A stretch of DNA of 64,000 nt from Simmondsia chinensis (taxonomy: Eukaryota > Streptophyta > Magnoliopsida > Caryophyllales > Simmondsiaceae): assembly GCA_018398585.1 (NCBI GenBank), contig JAGTTD010000013.1, positions 34,337,631-34,401,630 of the forward strand, in the 5' to 3' direction. The translations under genes and the position numbers were made by a program. This document shows, in pieces, positions 1 to 10,826 of this stretch (within the stretch, counting starts at the first letter, position 1; each line of letters opens with the position of its first letter). The notes beneath the pieces are model-generated. The model did not search any database and was not told where the DNA came from. It saw nothing but the letters and a program-made list of their open reading frames with translations.

Positions 1-89
1 ATCAAGTAAAGTTTGAGTTACGAATTTTAATTAAATTTGAGACATTTTATCTAATAACTTCGACCCCGATGATATTTTATCATTAGCAA

Positions 90-3000
90 CTAGTCTCTTC
101 CTTCTTCGAGAGTACGACTAACTGGTGAAGCAGTTGGAACTATGATGGCCGACTCCTGCAATCCTCCGAATTGAATGCCCGATTTAACGTCTTCTTGGAT
201 CCCAACTTCCGTCTGGGTCGGGTTCTCGGTCTCGGGTTTCTTGCCCCATAAGAACAAGTACAGCCCCAGTATTACGAGAGTCATGCCTAGCAAGCTGCAA
301 TAATTTAAGACATCCAAACTATAGTCATGTACTTTGTCTTTTTTCTTTTGATAATTAATGGCATAGCCGACGTACAAGCAGGTAACTCGACAGAGCGATC
401 CCTGAGCCACCCCGTAAACAGAGTGGGTACAAAAAGACAAAAAACGAAAACAAACAAGGAGAAACAAAACACAACTGGAAACGGCACACAAACACCAAAA
501 GACCGGGAAAACATCAACAAACAAGCAGAGACCCAACACAAGCAAGGCAGCAGATGAAGCCGGAGCAGATACACACTTTGAAACACCTCACAGAAGACGG
601 AAAACGAAGACCTGGAAAAGGGTGGAGGACAGGATGGGGAAACCCTCCCTCCCCCACGAAGCTGGCAAGGTACCCGGCAGGATGGGACCAGACAGGAGGG
701 GTACTGAGCCAACATCACAAGGAAGGGGAGAGAAAGCCCGGGTTGGCGGATGAAAGACAACAGGTCGTACTTTGTCTATTATATCAATTTAGTCGTTATA
801 TATTTAATTATATCGACTTAGTCTATATATAATTTCAATCATGTTAGTTTAGTTCTAGAGTACAATTGATATTGAGTTGATAAACCTTGTCAACTGATTG
901 GCTTATATCGGGTTACTTTCTTTTGACATGATCATGCTGTTAAAATTATATTATTAACTTTCCTTCATTGTCGTCATAAGACTGAATTAACACTATATAA
1001 AGTATATATATAGATTAAATTAATATAATTAAAAGTAAAAAAGTATAAATTGACACAGTACATATATGTACCTTCCAAGAGCGAGGTCTTGAGAAAGAAA
1101 AAAGAACTCGAGAAGGGCTACAAAGATAAGGCAAAGAGGGCTGAACATAGCGGGATACGTTGGACCCTTTTTCGCCACTGCCAATGATATCAGATAAAAT
1201 GACATTCCCGAGACCAGTGCTCCCTGCATGCGAGATTCACGTATAAGTTTAAAATAATTGTTAATTTGAAATTAACTGATAATAAATTTATTAGATAATT
1301 AAGTTTATATGTTCACAAACTATGTATATGAAATTCATGTGTAAGTTTAAAACAACTTTTAATTTGAAATTAATTGATAATAAATTTAGTAGATAATTGA
1401 GTTAATATGTTCACAAAATATATAACTAAGTAGACATTCGTACCATCGGCTCTTCGATTGACCACATTTCTTTTAATCATGTTTATAAAAAAGTAAATCG
1501 GTTAGTTGATTGGCTAGCAAATGCCGATAACAAGAGCTTGGGCGTCACCATTTGAGACCAGACTCCCTTTCGCGCTCTCCTCCCCATCCCTCGGGCTGAA
1601 ACCTTGGGATTTCCTCTCCAAGAGGACGTCCGTAAGGTGCTACAACCCTGTCCTTACCTTTATTTAAAAAAATGTTGACAAAATACCGAGTAAAAAATGG
1701 TGAGCAGTTGCAAGTTCCATCCTAACTTCCACGATGACTTGCGTCTGTCAATACATAATCCAACGACTGCTGATTGAATGGCAGCCGCCACACACATTAA
1801 CATCGTTGCCCAGTACTTTGATTGAAATTCCTTTAGCAACTTCACCTACAAACAATGACAAAGCCACGTACAAGTGTAGTGGAAAATTACTCACACTGAA
1901 ATACTAAAATATATTTAATTGTGTTATATAGTTACAAATAATACAATAGATAAATGCTAGTCGTACACTGGAGTACTAAAATAATAGTTCCTATTATAAT
2001 TAACCCACCGGCTTTAGGTCCTAGCTCGAACACCGCCTGCAAATTGGTCCATCTCTTTGTAAGATTTTGTGTACTTATGTTGTGTATATAGAACGTTTTT
2101 CTTTATTTATATGTAGGATCGGTCTTTCCATCACATAAATTCAGTACTAGTAAAATAAATTGGTTGTATAACGTGTTTGATCAAATAAGTGGATATGTCA
2201 ATCAGTTTTAGAAAGAAACTCCTTTGATATGTATTGGCAAAGAAATCAAACAAGTGGGTCTTAGTTATGTTACTGATCGATAAGCTCAACCCAATATAAC
2301 TAGGCCCGACAACCATATACATTATCTATTAGCTTACAGAAAAGTAATTACTTAATATCATTTTGTTGATCCGATAACATTTTCACACATTATTAAGTCC
2401 CTAAATTGAAAATACAGTAATTTGCAGTAAGTATATGTTCCTCCTGGGAAGTCCGAAATTAAGCGTGCTTGGACGAGAGTAGTATTAGGATGGGTGACCT
2501 CCTGGGAAGTTCTCACCCTCAGGTTGGGGCACTGGAAAACAGCCTCTCTTCAGGTTAACACCCTGAAGAGAGAAGGCTGCGTACATCCGCCCCCTCAGGA
2601 CCCTGCGCAGACGGGAGCCCTTGAGGCACTGGGTATGTTCCTTGCAGTAAGTATATGATGCTTACCTGCACAATGAACCACGTGGCATAGGAAAAACAGC
2701 TCGCAACGAGAAAGCAAGTGCCACGTGTCCAATCGGGATCGGTCTCTTTGGCATGTACATCTTTGTGCTGAAATTTGTGGGGGCCAATGTGAAACGATAT
2801 GCCTTTGTAGAGCGAGATCACGAGTGCACCTCCCACGCATATTACTGCACCTGCGACCTTCACCTTGCCCCTTAGCGTGCTCAACCGTAGTTTCTCCATT
2901 CTGCATTCGTTCTATGTCATTTTCTCAAATTAGGACGATTTTTCGTATCGGTACAATATGTCGATTACCAAGAAGACATACGACATTAGTAAAACGATCA

Positions 3001-6000
3001 GGGTCACGCATACATTCGTTAACACGGAATGCAAATAACATACGTAGGGCTGCAAATGAGCCGAGCCGAGTCGAGTCGAGCCACAGCTTGGTCGGCTTGG
3101 CTGGTTAACTAAATGAGACCGGCTCGGTATCAGTATCATTTATCTAGCCGAGCCGTACATCTGTGTTCGGCTTGGCTCGTTTACTAAATGAGACTGGCCT
3201 GTTAACTAAATGATACCGGCTCGGTATTAGTGTCATTTATGCTTGATTATTTGGCAAGCTGTCTCGTTGAGCTTTGTTAGCTCATTAGGCTCATTTATTA
3301 AGTTTGTTAGACTCATTTATGATTATTGTTACTTGGATTGCTAGAAAGAAGTAATAAAATAAATCACGTATGGAATTTAAAAATTAAAATTATATACGTT
3401 ATTCAATTTCGCAATCCAAACATGTGAGCCAATAATCGAGCCGGCTCGTGAGCCTTTCCAGCAGAGTCAGCCTCAGTTTGATTTGGCTCGTTTATTTAAA
3501 CGAGCCGCCTTAAACCAGCCAAGCTGGCTTAAACGAACACGAGCTGAGCCCTTAACGAACCGAGTCAAACCAGCTCGGGAGTCGACTTGGCTCATTTGCA
3601 GCCCTAAACATACGTACCCGAGAATGGTAGAGAAGAAAAAGGTAACAATAGGAATCAAATTAAGGAAGTTGGTAGCATAGGTTGCATTCGTGTCCCGCAT
3701 GCCATAATAGAACATCCCCATTCCCATCGTTATCCTGTAGACGAAGATGTGATTTAAAGTCATCAAATCGAAAGTACTTTTTTCAGTTGTCAACCGAATG
3801 TTAATTTGATCCAAAATATACAATACGACAGCAACAACAAGAATGATCACAGTGCCTCAAGGGCTCCCGAGTACTTAGGGTCTGGGAGGTGTGGGATGTA
3901 CGCAGCCTTATCCCCTCAGGGTGAGACCCTAACGAGAGGCTGTTTCCAAGGACCCCTAACCTGATAGTTGATCCAAAATATACAATACAATTAAAGATAT
4001 TTTCAATAAAATAAAGAGTTATTTACATTTTACTATCCTGACCTTTTTGGTAATTATAAAAAGAACACTGACGTTTTAAAATTATTAAAAAGGTCCTCGA
4101 GGTTATATCGTATTAATAAAAAAGGACTCTCTTCGGCCATCTGATGTCATTTTGAAAGGTTTTTTGGACCATCTGGTTTATTTCAATTCGATCTGAATTT
4201 GCATGATAATTATTGTGAAGGTTTTTGGGCCACTCAGAATCATGATTTTCCTTATTTTGAAAGGGAAGTCATTTTCCCTTGTTTGCCGGAGAGGGTCCTT
4301 TTTATTAATACGATAAAATTTCGGGGTCCTTTTTAATAATTCCAAAACTTCAGGGTCCTTTTTATAATTATTAAAAAGATCAGGGTAGTAAAATATAAAT
4401 AATTCTAAAATAAAAAATGAATAATTTTATTTTGTCAGTTACTTAATTTTGCCTAATGTGCCAATTTAGTATTTTTTTAAAAAATTCCTATATTGACACA
4501 ATATTTCCTTAAAAGTCTAGTCACTTATTTAATGTCAATTTCACTATAATCATGTACTATTTTTTTTTTTTTGAACAGAAGAAAGCCCAAAGACGAGACT
4601 AACTTTAAGCTAAATCCTTCAAAATAAGCGACATAAGGCCAAGAGGAGGGCTTGACCACGATCATGGTTACAGAAATTTCCAAGATGGTGTCGAGTATAT
4701 TACTACCGTTCAAATTGTCCAACTATATAACACAAATAAAAGTTTCATGTACCAAAAATTGGGATAATAAGTAAATGGGTTATCTACACCATATATCTAT
4801 GTACTTTTCTTATTGTATAAATTGAATACTTGTACTTTTAATTTTATCAATTTAATTTCTCTATTTTTTTTATCACCGTCCTCTATTATTTACATTGTGT
4901 CATTTTTAACTTTTCGTCAAATTCAAGTTAAGTTATTGACGTCACTACGAATCCTCTTAATTACTCAATTTAATCCAATCCACAGATGAACCATTAAAAA
5001 TTTAATTAACTTATTATATAAATTTTATTCTAAGGACTAAATTGACCCAATTAAAAGTAAAGGATCATACCCAGTGCCTCAAGGGCTCCCACCTACGCAG
5101 AGTCCGGGGGGCGGATGTACGCAGCCTTCTCCCTTCAGGGTGTTAACGTGAAGAGAGGCTATTTTTCAGTGCCCCCAATTAAAAGTATAAAACTAAATTA
5201 ATATAATGAATAAAGTAGCATTAATTTTAGGAATAAAGTACCAAAAAAAAAAAAGGTAAATAACACAAACTAATTGATCTTTAGTAACATGAGAGTTAAT
5301 AGACATGGACAAAAGATACCGTCCTCAAGTCCCAAAAAAAAAAAAATTCAAAATTCAAAATTTATGCATTTTTGTTTTTGGTTATTTACTCTAAAAGTCT
5401 CTATATTTTGCTCATTATGTCAATTCAGTTCTTGTATTTTCAATTATATCAATAGTCCTTGTATAATTCAAAATGTTTTAATTTAACTCTTTGGTCAAAT
5501 TTGAGTTAAGTTAATAATGTATTTTTGAACAAAAAATTATTTTAGATGCCAGTAACTCATTATAAATTCATTTATTTACTCAATTTAATCTAATTCATGA
5601 CCGAACCATTAAAAATTTTATTAAAAACTTAACATACAATTTTCTCTAAAAACAAAATTGACACATTTTAAATTATACAGGGACTAAAAATACACAATTG
5701 AAAATACAAGAACTAAATTGATAAAGTATACGACCTTTGGCGTAAATAAACCTTTTTTTTAATATATGAAAAACTAAACACATGGGATAATTCCTAATAA
5801 TTTATATGAATTTCACTATATATCACAAAGGTGCCCAACAAAATAGAGGAAATAAAAAAAAATATAGAAATCCTTCATTCAAACGTCTATTCAGCTTAAA
5901 GTATGGATATTATACAGACTCATCGTATATTTTGTACTTAAATTATTTTAATATTAATATTAAAAGTGGGTTTGTTAGGATTTCAACTCATGACATCTTG

Positions 6001-9000
6001 GTTAACAAGGTTTTTGTCTTATACTATGTCAAGAAACTAACTGTTGCAAATGCTTATGATAATGAGTGAAGGTCCAGATTGATTTTAATTCGTTCGTTTT
6101 GAAAAAATAAACTAGTTTTTGAAAACTATTTTTTTTGAATTCTTATTTTTTTTTTTTGTAATTTTTTCTTAGTTAGAGTATGAACTAAAAATAGAAATCT
6201 AAAATAATAAAAATTTATTTTTAAAGTCTAGTTATAATTTATCAAAAATCAAAAACTATACATAAACAACAGTAATAAACTCACGCTTAGGCGTCATTTG
6301 TTTTTAAAAGTAAACCTCTTCTGCCTCGTTTTTATTGTTTCTTTACATAAATTCTCGATAACCAATACATGAAATGTTTTCTTCTATTGAGAGGAAATTG
6401 AATTCCACTTAATAAAAGGAAAAAAAATATTTTCGATTATAATTTCATGAAAAACAGTTCATTCTAATCTCAACTTGACTAAGTATGAAACTCATATAAA
6501 TTTATATAATTAAACTATTTTCTTTAATTTATAAGACAAAAATTTAAAGAAAATCATTTTTTTTCCTAACGAGGAACCTGGTTACGGGTAAACCTTTGCC
6601 CATGCGACGGCCCACACACCATAAGAGCCAATTAAGTCAAGGATTTCTCAGGAAGAGGTTCAAGTGGGAAATCGAATTCTAGACCTTTTGGCCTAAAGCA
6701 ACACTTTATCCCCTCACTTGTTTCCTATAATTTTTAATTGGAAGTATTTTACAAAAAAAATTATTTAGGTTATTTATGTTAAAGGTCCCTATACTTTACT
6801 CATTATGTCAATTTAATATTCATTCCTTTGATTGTGTTAATTTAGTCTTGGTATCAATGATATTATATCAACTTGGTCCTTAGAGTAAATTTTATGTTAA
6901 GTTGTTGACGAAAATTTTAATGGTTTAGCTGTAGATTAGGTTCAATTGAGTGAATTGGTGCATTTTTTGTGATTAAACCGTCAAAAATTACGTCATTAAC
7001 TTAATTTAAATTTGATAACATCACTATATTAAAACAATTTAAATTGTAAACAAAATAAATTAATACAATTAAAAGTATAAGGATTAAACTGATACAATAA
7101 ATAAAGTATAAACACCCTTAATATAAAGGATTATTAGTACCCTGATATTTTTAGAAATAATAAAAAGGACCCTAACCTTTTGGAATTAATAAAGAGGCTC
7201 CTAATTTTTTGTCGTATTAATGAAAATGCCCCTCTCCAGTGTGATTACGTCATTTTTTATTGACAGTGCTGACGTGGCAACTACTTTTTTATAAATGCTA
7301 CAGCTTAATGATGAAAGAACCCTTCAATACTCTTATTCTTACATTATTAGCACAATATTTGAGATGTTGAAATATGTAGAAACTATCTATTTTCGCTTAA
7401 TTTATTTAAAAATATAGTTATTGAAGGGTATTTTTATCCTTTTACTATAACATTAATAAAAAGTAGTAGCCACTTCGGCTCCATCAACAGAAAATAACGT
7501 TATTGCTCCAGAGAGTAGATTTTTTATTAATATAATAAAAACTTATAGTCCTTTTTATTAATATGATAAAAATTTAAAGGCATTTTTATTAATTCAAGAA
7601 ATTTAAAATCCCTTTTATTATTTTCATAAATATTAATTTATTAAAATATAAATAATTTTAATATAAATAAGTAAAAATATTTTCCAGAAATTATACCCGG
7701 TTAAAGCGCCGAGGAAGATCCAAATGCATGCCAAAGGAGTCACCCTCTTTCCGTCCCTCCTGCAAACACGTCATTTCCCCTTATTAATTTCACCTACTCA
7801 CATTTTAATTTCATTTTTTTTATTAAAATAAACTTACTATATTTGTTGTTAATTAATTAATAATAAATTAAATTTCGTTAAAAAAGAAATTACATAAAAT
7901 AATAAGGAAATAATGTATAAAATAAGAATTGGCCTGTTAGCCCATTAATGTCCGGTTGATTCACCAACTTTATGTTTTGTGCCATTGAAGTCGGTTTACA
8001 TGGCAATTTTTTAGGAAAGAAAAAGAGGAACTGTAGGTAAGTCACGCTCTATTAGCGTATTGATTTCTGGAGAAGTTGTCGCTTTGGTAGGCTCGTGTTC
8101 TGACACCGGGATTTTTTTTGGGAGGATTGGCTGTTGGGGTGAAGTGGTGCTATTTTTGTGTAGGCATTTTTGGCGATGAGGTGTTTTGGTGTGGCATTTT
8201 GTATGGTGTCTGTTTGTACTTGCTATTGTAACGGGTGTTGATCTATATTCTGTGATGTGACGGTAGGTAGATCTTGCTTGTTTTTGATTTTTTGTTCTAT
8301 TTTTGCTTTGATCTCTACCCATTTATGTGTGGTCTCGGGTTCTGCCATCGTGGAATGCCAGTTTTTGTATCGCGATTTTATCTCTAATTATCGGGAAAAA
8401 AATGTATATAATTGGAACATGGTTCATGTACTAGAATTTAAGTGTGTAATTATATTAAAGTGAGTTTTGTTAGTCAAAATATCTAGGATTTGGGTTCAAT
8501 TTATATACTGAAACAAAATCTGAAAAAAACCAAACAAGAAGAAAAGAGAGAAAGAGAAATGAAGACACGAGGGGGGAAAACCACGAGCGTAGATAGAGAA
8601 CTTCACTAACTAGATTAAAATGGAGTATTACAAAATTTTCACTGACTTTTTTTCACTCTTGCTCTCTGTATATTCTGTCTAACACTGTATGGGAAGATAT
8701 CTAACAAGGAGTATTTATAGCATCACAAGTAAGAGAAACACTAGAAAGAAACAGGTATAACAATCGGCCCTGAAAAATAGAACAAGTTTAAGGCACAGAC
8801 CTCTACTTGGAATCTAGACAAAAAATTTAAGACACAGCACAACAAGTTTTACTAGTCATATAATTACTAGAAAAATTATCGTTTTCGGAAACAGAACAAA
8901 AGGGGAGACCCAAAATGGTAGAACATTATCATGGTAAAGATGAAAGTGTTGTTAGAAAGTATGAATTCATGGGAAGTTAGTAAAATACGAGAAATAAAAA

Positions 9001-10596
9001 TTGCTTAGTAATTTTTATTTCATTTAAAATACAGGAAGTAACTCACCTAGTCCTCTTGATAAGTTCTAATTCCTTTATTTTTAACTAGCTTACAAAAAAG
9101 TTGATACAAAAATTGGATTACTGGAAAATTTCTCATAGGAACTCAATTTCTGTGGCAACTAAACAAGGGCTTAAGAGTTACTCTCGTCAAATACATAAGT
9201 ATGTATAAATTATCTTTTATAAGTAGTTGATTTTCGATATACGGATTTTGTACGTAAAGCGAGTTTAACGAATTTCTATCAAGAAAGAAAACATATAAGG
9301 AGAAATGCATAGAGCAGCAATGACATAACGGTAAAATAGCAAAGATGAAAGTGTCATCACTTAGAATCACCCTCGAGAAAATTTAAGGTTAACGACACGT
9401 AGAAAATATAAAAAAGAAAGGAGGAAAGATTCAAATTAAAAAATGGTTCATGTACAGAATTTAAACACCTAAAAATGTACAAATTATTTTCCATAAATAG
9501 TCAATTTTTCAACGTATATACTCTATATTTAAAGAAAGTTACAGTTAGCATCAAAACATTACTTTTCAACAAAGAAATCAAAAAGAGAAATACGAGAGCG
9601 ACAACATGACAATACGTCATCACAATTGTCAAAATTTAAAGTTAAAAAGAAAAAAGAAACAAGAAATAGAAAGAAAAAAAAATGAAAGATTGAAATTGAA
9701 GCCCGATTCATGTACAGAATTTAATCATGTAAGTATATACAAAAATATTTCCTAAACCATCGATTTTTCGACATATAATTTACACATAAAGCAAGTTATC
9801 AATCGCATTAAAAAATTACTTCTCGAGAAAGAAAATGACGGGAGAAATACTGAGAGCGGCGATTACATAGCAATACGTCATGAAAGCAAAGACGTAAGCA
9901 CTTAGAATCACTGTTGACAAAAGATACAAAGGGAAAGTAGGAAAGATCGAAATCGAAACATGATTTACATACAGAATTAAACAGTTAAGTACATACAAAT
10001 TATCTTTCATAAATAGTCGATTTTTCAACTTATGTACTCTACCATGACACGACCTATGCCATTAGAACAAAGATAAAGGTGCCGATACATAAAAAATAGA
10101 AATACAAACGGAGAGAAAGAAGGAAAGATTGACACAAAAATTTTAGTACATAATTGTATAAAATATTATACTTCATAAATAGTCGATTTTTCAACACATA
10201 TAATTGACAGATAAAGCGAGTTATTAACAGCATTAGAAAAGTTACCTTTCAAGAAAGAAAACACACGGAGAAATATAGAGAGCAGTGATAACACGATAAT
10301 ACATCACAAAACCAATATATAAAACAAGACCCTTCAAGAATCGAAACTCAATTCACCCACAAAATTATACACATAAACAGTCGATATTTCAACAATCAAA
10401 AGTACCTTTCAAGAAAGAAAATGAAGGGGAAGATACAAACAGCAGCGATGATATGACGGTACGTCATAAAAGCAAAGATAAATACACCATCATCTAGAAT
10501 GATCTTCGACAAAATTTGCAGTCCCGTAGCGATGAATTGCACTAACAACATGCTCAAAAATGCACCTGACCCCTTCAAACATTTTCTAACATCCAT
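90..10596 (-). CDS. WAT1-related (UMAMIT/EamA) membrane transporter, 7 exons
   Basis: Exons in coding order: 10406-10596, 7697-7759, 3618-3734, 2666-2900, 1687-1845, 1072-1223, 90-294. All joints are GT-AG with matching phase and give 1,122 nt, or 373 aa plus stop, normal for plant WAT1-related (nodulin MtN21-like) proteins. These are ten-helix carriers of the drug/metabolite transporter superfamily, and characterised members move amino acids or auxin across plasma or vacuolar membranes. The start MDVRKCLKGSGAF leads into the family-typical VQF...SKIILDDG (residues about 19-37), FMTYRHIIAA, the loop FFLER, then YYGMRDTNATYATNFLNLIP (about 94-113), MEKLRLSTLRGKVKVAG, CVGGALV, and the second repeat YWATMLMCVAAAIQSAVVG, KKGPTYPAMFSPL and LLGMTLVILGLYLFLWGK before a hydrophilic tail. 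The tiny 63-nt exon 2 (reading RDGKRVTPLACIWIFLGALT) was found by phase and splice sites. The substrate cannot be told from sequence. Introns are heavily loaded with transposons, but no exon is broken. Confidence 0.9.
340..766 (-). mobile_element. 5'-truncated LINE 3' end in WAT1 intron 6
   Basis: The insertion lies between two exact 11-bp copies of gtactttgtct (329-339 and 767-777). On the minus strand it ends in TTAATTATC followed by an A-rich tail, the same kind of 3' end carried by several other LINE pieces in this window. The target-site duplication plus A-rich end supports target-primed insertion. No reverse transcriptase is encoded, so this is a short 3' fragment. The long open frames inside it are chance. 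Confidence 0.75.
2438..2641 (+). mobile_element. 5S-headed Au-type SINE in WAT1 intron 4
   Basis: The head matches 5S rRNA from aattaagcgtgcttgg through gatgggtgacctcctgggaa, followed by the Au-like body aaggctgcgtacatccgccc and an ending gcactgggtatgtt. It is flanked by the exact 16-bp duplication ttgcagtaagtatatg (2422-2437, 2642-2657). The 5' part of the head is missing. The insertion lies only 8 nt inside the intron from the splice donor of the 2666-2900 exon. Confidence 0.85.
3045..3606. mobile_element. hAT-type MITE in WAT1 intron 3
   Basis: A 562-bp element with terminal inverted repeats TAGGGCTGCAAATGAGCC / GGCTCATTTGCAGCCCTA and an exact 8-bp target duplication aacatacg (3037-3044, 3607-3614), diagnostic of the hAT superfamily. 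The interior is rich in GAGCCG/CGGCTC motifs and has no transposase. It landed three bases inside the intron: the donor GTA of the 3618-3734 exon is followed directly by the duplicated target. Confidence 0.93.
3826..3967 (-). mobile_element. Au-type SINE, 5'-truncated
   Basis: Minus-strand copy with (TTG)-like tail at 3826-3840 and body aaggctgcgtacatc in degenerate form. It is flanked by the exact 20-bp duplication ttgatccaaaatatacaata (3806-3825, 3968-3987). No 5S head remains. It sits in WAT1 intron 2 about 90 nt upstream of the 3618-3734 exon. Confidence 0.88.
4015..4405. repeat. Fold-back element, family F1
   Basis: The left arm (ttatttacattttactatcctga, then ...aaaaaggtcct) is the inverted complement of the right arm (...aggtcctttttataattatt, then agggtagtaaaatataaata). 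The arms are over 100 bp long and AT-rich, with no coding content. Related copies lie at 7128-7668 and 16437-16980. It lies in WAT1 intron 2. Confidence 0.65.
4757..5245. repeat. Fold-back element, family F2, with a nested SINE
   Basis: The left arm carries gtacttttaattttatcaattta and the right arm its complement aaattgacccaattaaaagta. The Au-type SINE at 5060-5174 is inserted in the right arm and duplicated ccaattaaaagta (5047-5059, 5175-5187), so the SINE is younger than this element. Confidence 0.55.
5060..5174 (-). mobile_element. Au-type SINE, 5'-truncated
   Basis: Reverse-strand copy showing cagtgcctcaagggctccc and gtacgcagccttctcccttc, flanked by the 13-bp duplication ccaattaaaagta. 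No 5S head is present. Confidence 0.8.
5378..5752. repeat. Fold-back element, family F2
   Basis: The arms read ggttatttactctaaaagtc ... gtcaattcag and ...ctaaattgataaagtatacg ... gcgtaaataaacc, inverted complements of each other. It is AT-rich and non-coding, in WAT1 intron 2. Confidence 0.55.
6767..7125. repeat. Fold-back element, family F2
   Basis: Left arm ggttatttatgttaaaggtc...tactttactcattatgtcaa; right arm ...aaactgatacaataaataaa gtataaacaccc. The arms are complementary with AT-rich interior and no genes. Confidence 0.55.
7128..7668. repeat. Fold-back element, family F1
   Basis: Arms of roughly 150 bp carry repeated blocks of the type aataataaaaaggaccctaa on the left and cctttttattaatatgataaa on the right, with tgacgtggcaac/agccacttcggc near the loop. 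It ends just before WAT1 exon 2 (7697-7759). Confidence 0.6.
8020..8402 (+). mobile_element. LINE-like 3' end fragment
   Basis: T/G-rich 3'-UTR-like sequence ending ctctaattatcgggaaaaaaa. A second, clearly related copy with the same order of motifs (tgtgagtgtaggtagatct, ttttgttctatttttgc, tgtggtc-cgggt-ctgcc, ttttgtatcacaatt) lies at 17030-17340. No coding region is preserved. It lies in WAT1 intron 1. Confidence 0.6.
8515..8830 (-). mobile_element. Possible Copia-type LTR remnant
   Basis: Read on the minus strand, this stretch has a TATA-like gatgctataaatactcc, then a leader with tagtgaagttctctatctac and gctcgtggttttcccc followed by a T/C-rich stretch. That order is typical of the promoter and downstream end of plant Copia LTRs. 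The boundaries and a partner LTR were not identified, so this is a tentative call. Confidence 0.35.
8890..10405 (-). repeat. Decayed tandem copies of WAT1 exon 1 and its flank
   Basis: Repeated blocks carry tttcataaatagtcgatttt, then ...caagaaagaaaa..., ggagaaatac-gagagc, caatacgtcatgaaagcaaa and tcacttagaatcac. These correspond to the 3' half of exon 1 (10406-10596) and the first part of intron 1. Copies of the coding part are recognisable near 8920-8957, 9282-9370, 9574-9640, 9824-9920, 10251-10310 and the intact exon. Spacing varies from about 160 to 430 bp. Translated, some copies still read like the exon (for example FAFMTYCYVIAALSISP at 9840-9890), but with stops and indels. Confidence 0.75.
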
Positions 10597-10605
10597 TAAA
10601 TTTTT

Positions 10606-10626
10606 TCTCTCTCTCTCTCTCTCTCT
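10606..10626. repeat. (CT)n tract in the WAT1 leader
   Basis: About ten CT units end 10 nt upstream of the WAT1 start codon (ATG at 10594-10596 on the minus strand), giving a (GA)n leader in the transcript. Similar tracts precede RPL9 and both DUF599 genes. Confidence 0.8.
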
Positions 10627-10826
10627 GTGTTTTTTTGGTTAATTTTTGGAGTGAGCCATAAAACAATATATATAGTGGTGACTGGGGGCTTAGGCGCGTG
10701 GGCAAAGAAAGCTGCTTATCATAACAAACTCAGTATTATTATTTACCCTAAAGATTTATGTATTTTTTATTATATCAGTTTAATTATTTTATTTTTAATT
10801 GTATTAATTTATAAGGATCGTAATTG

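Noticed and set aside
90..545. Reading the whole 151-residue minus frame as the end of a separate protein
   Set aside because: Only 90-294 is WAT1 coding sequence; the upstream part is intron and LINE, separated by a clear TTGCAG acceptor.
305..760. 151-residue minus-strand open frame with apparent membrane segments
   Set aside because: It lies inside the 3'-UTR-like LINE fragment 340-766 bounded by a target duplication; the hydrophobicity comes from T-rich sequence.
8011..8322. 103-residue minus-strand open frame
   Set aside because: Antisense of a LINE 3' end; the related copy at 17030-17340 does not conserve the frame.
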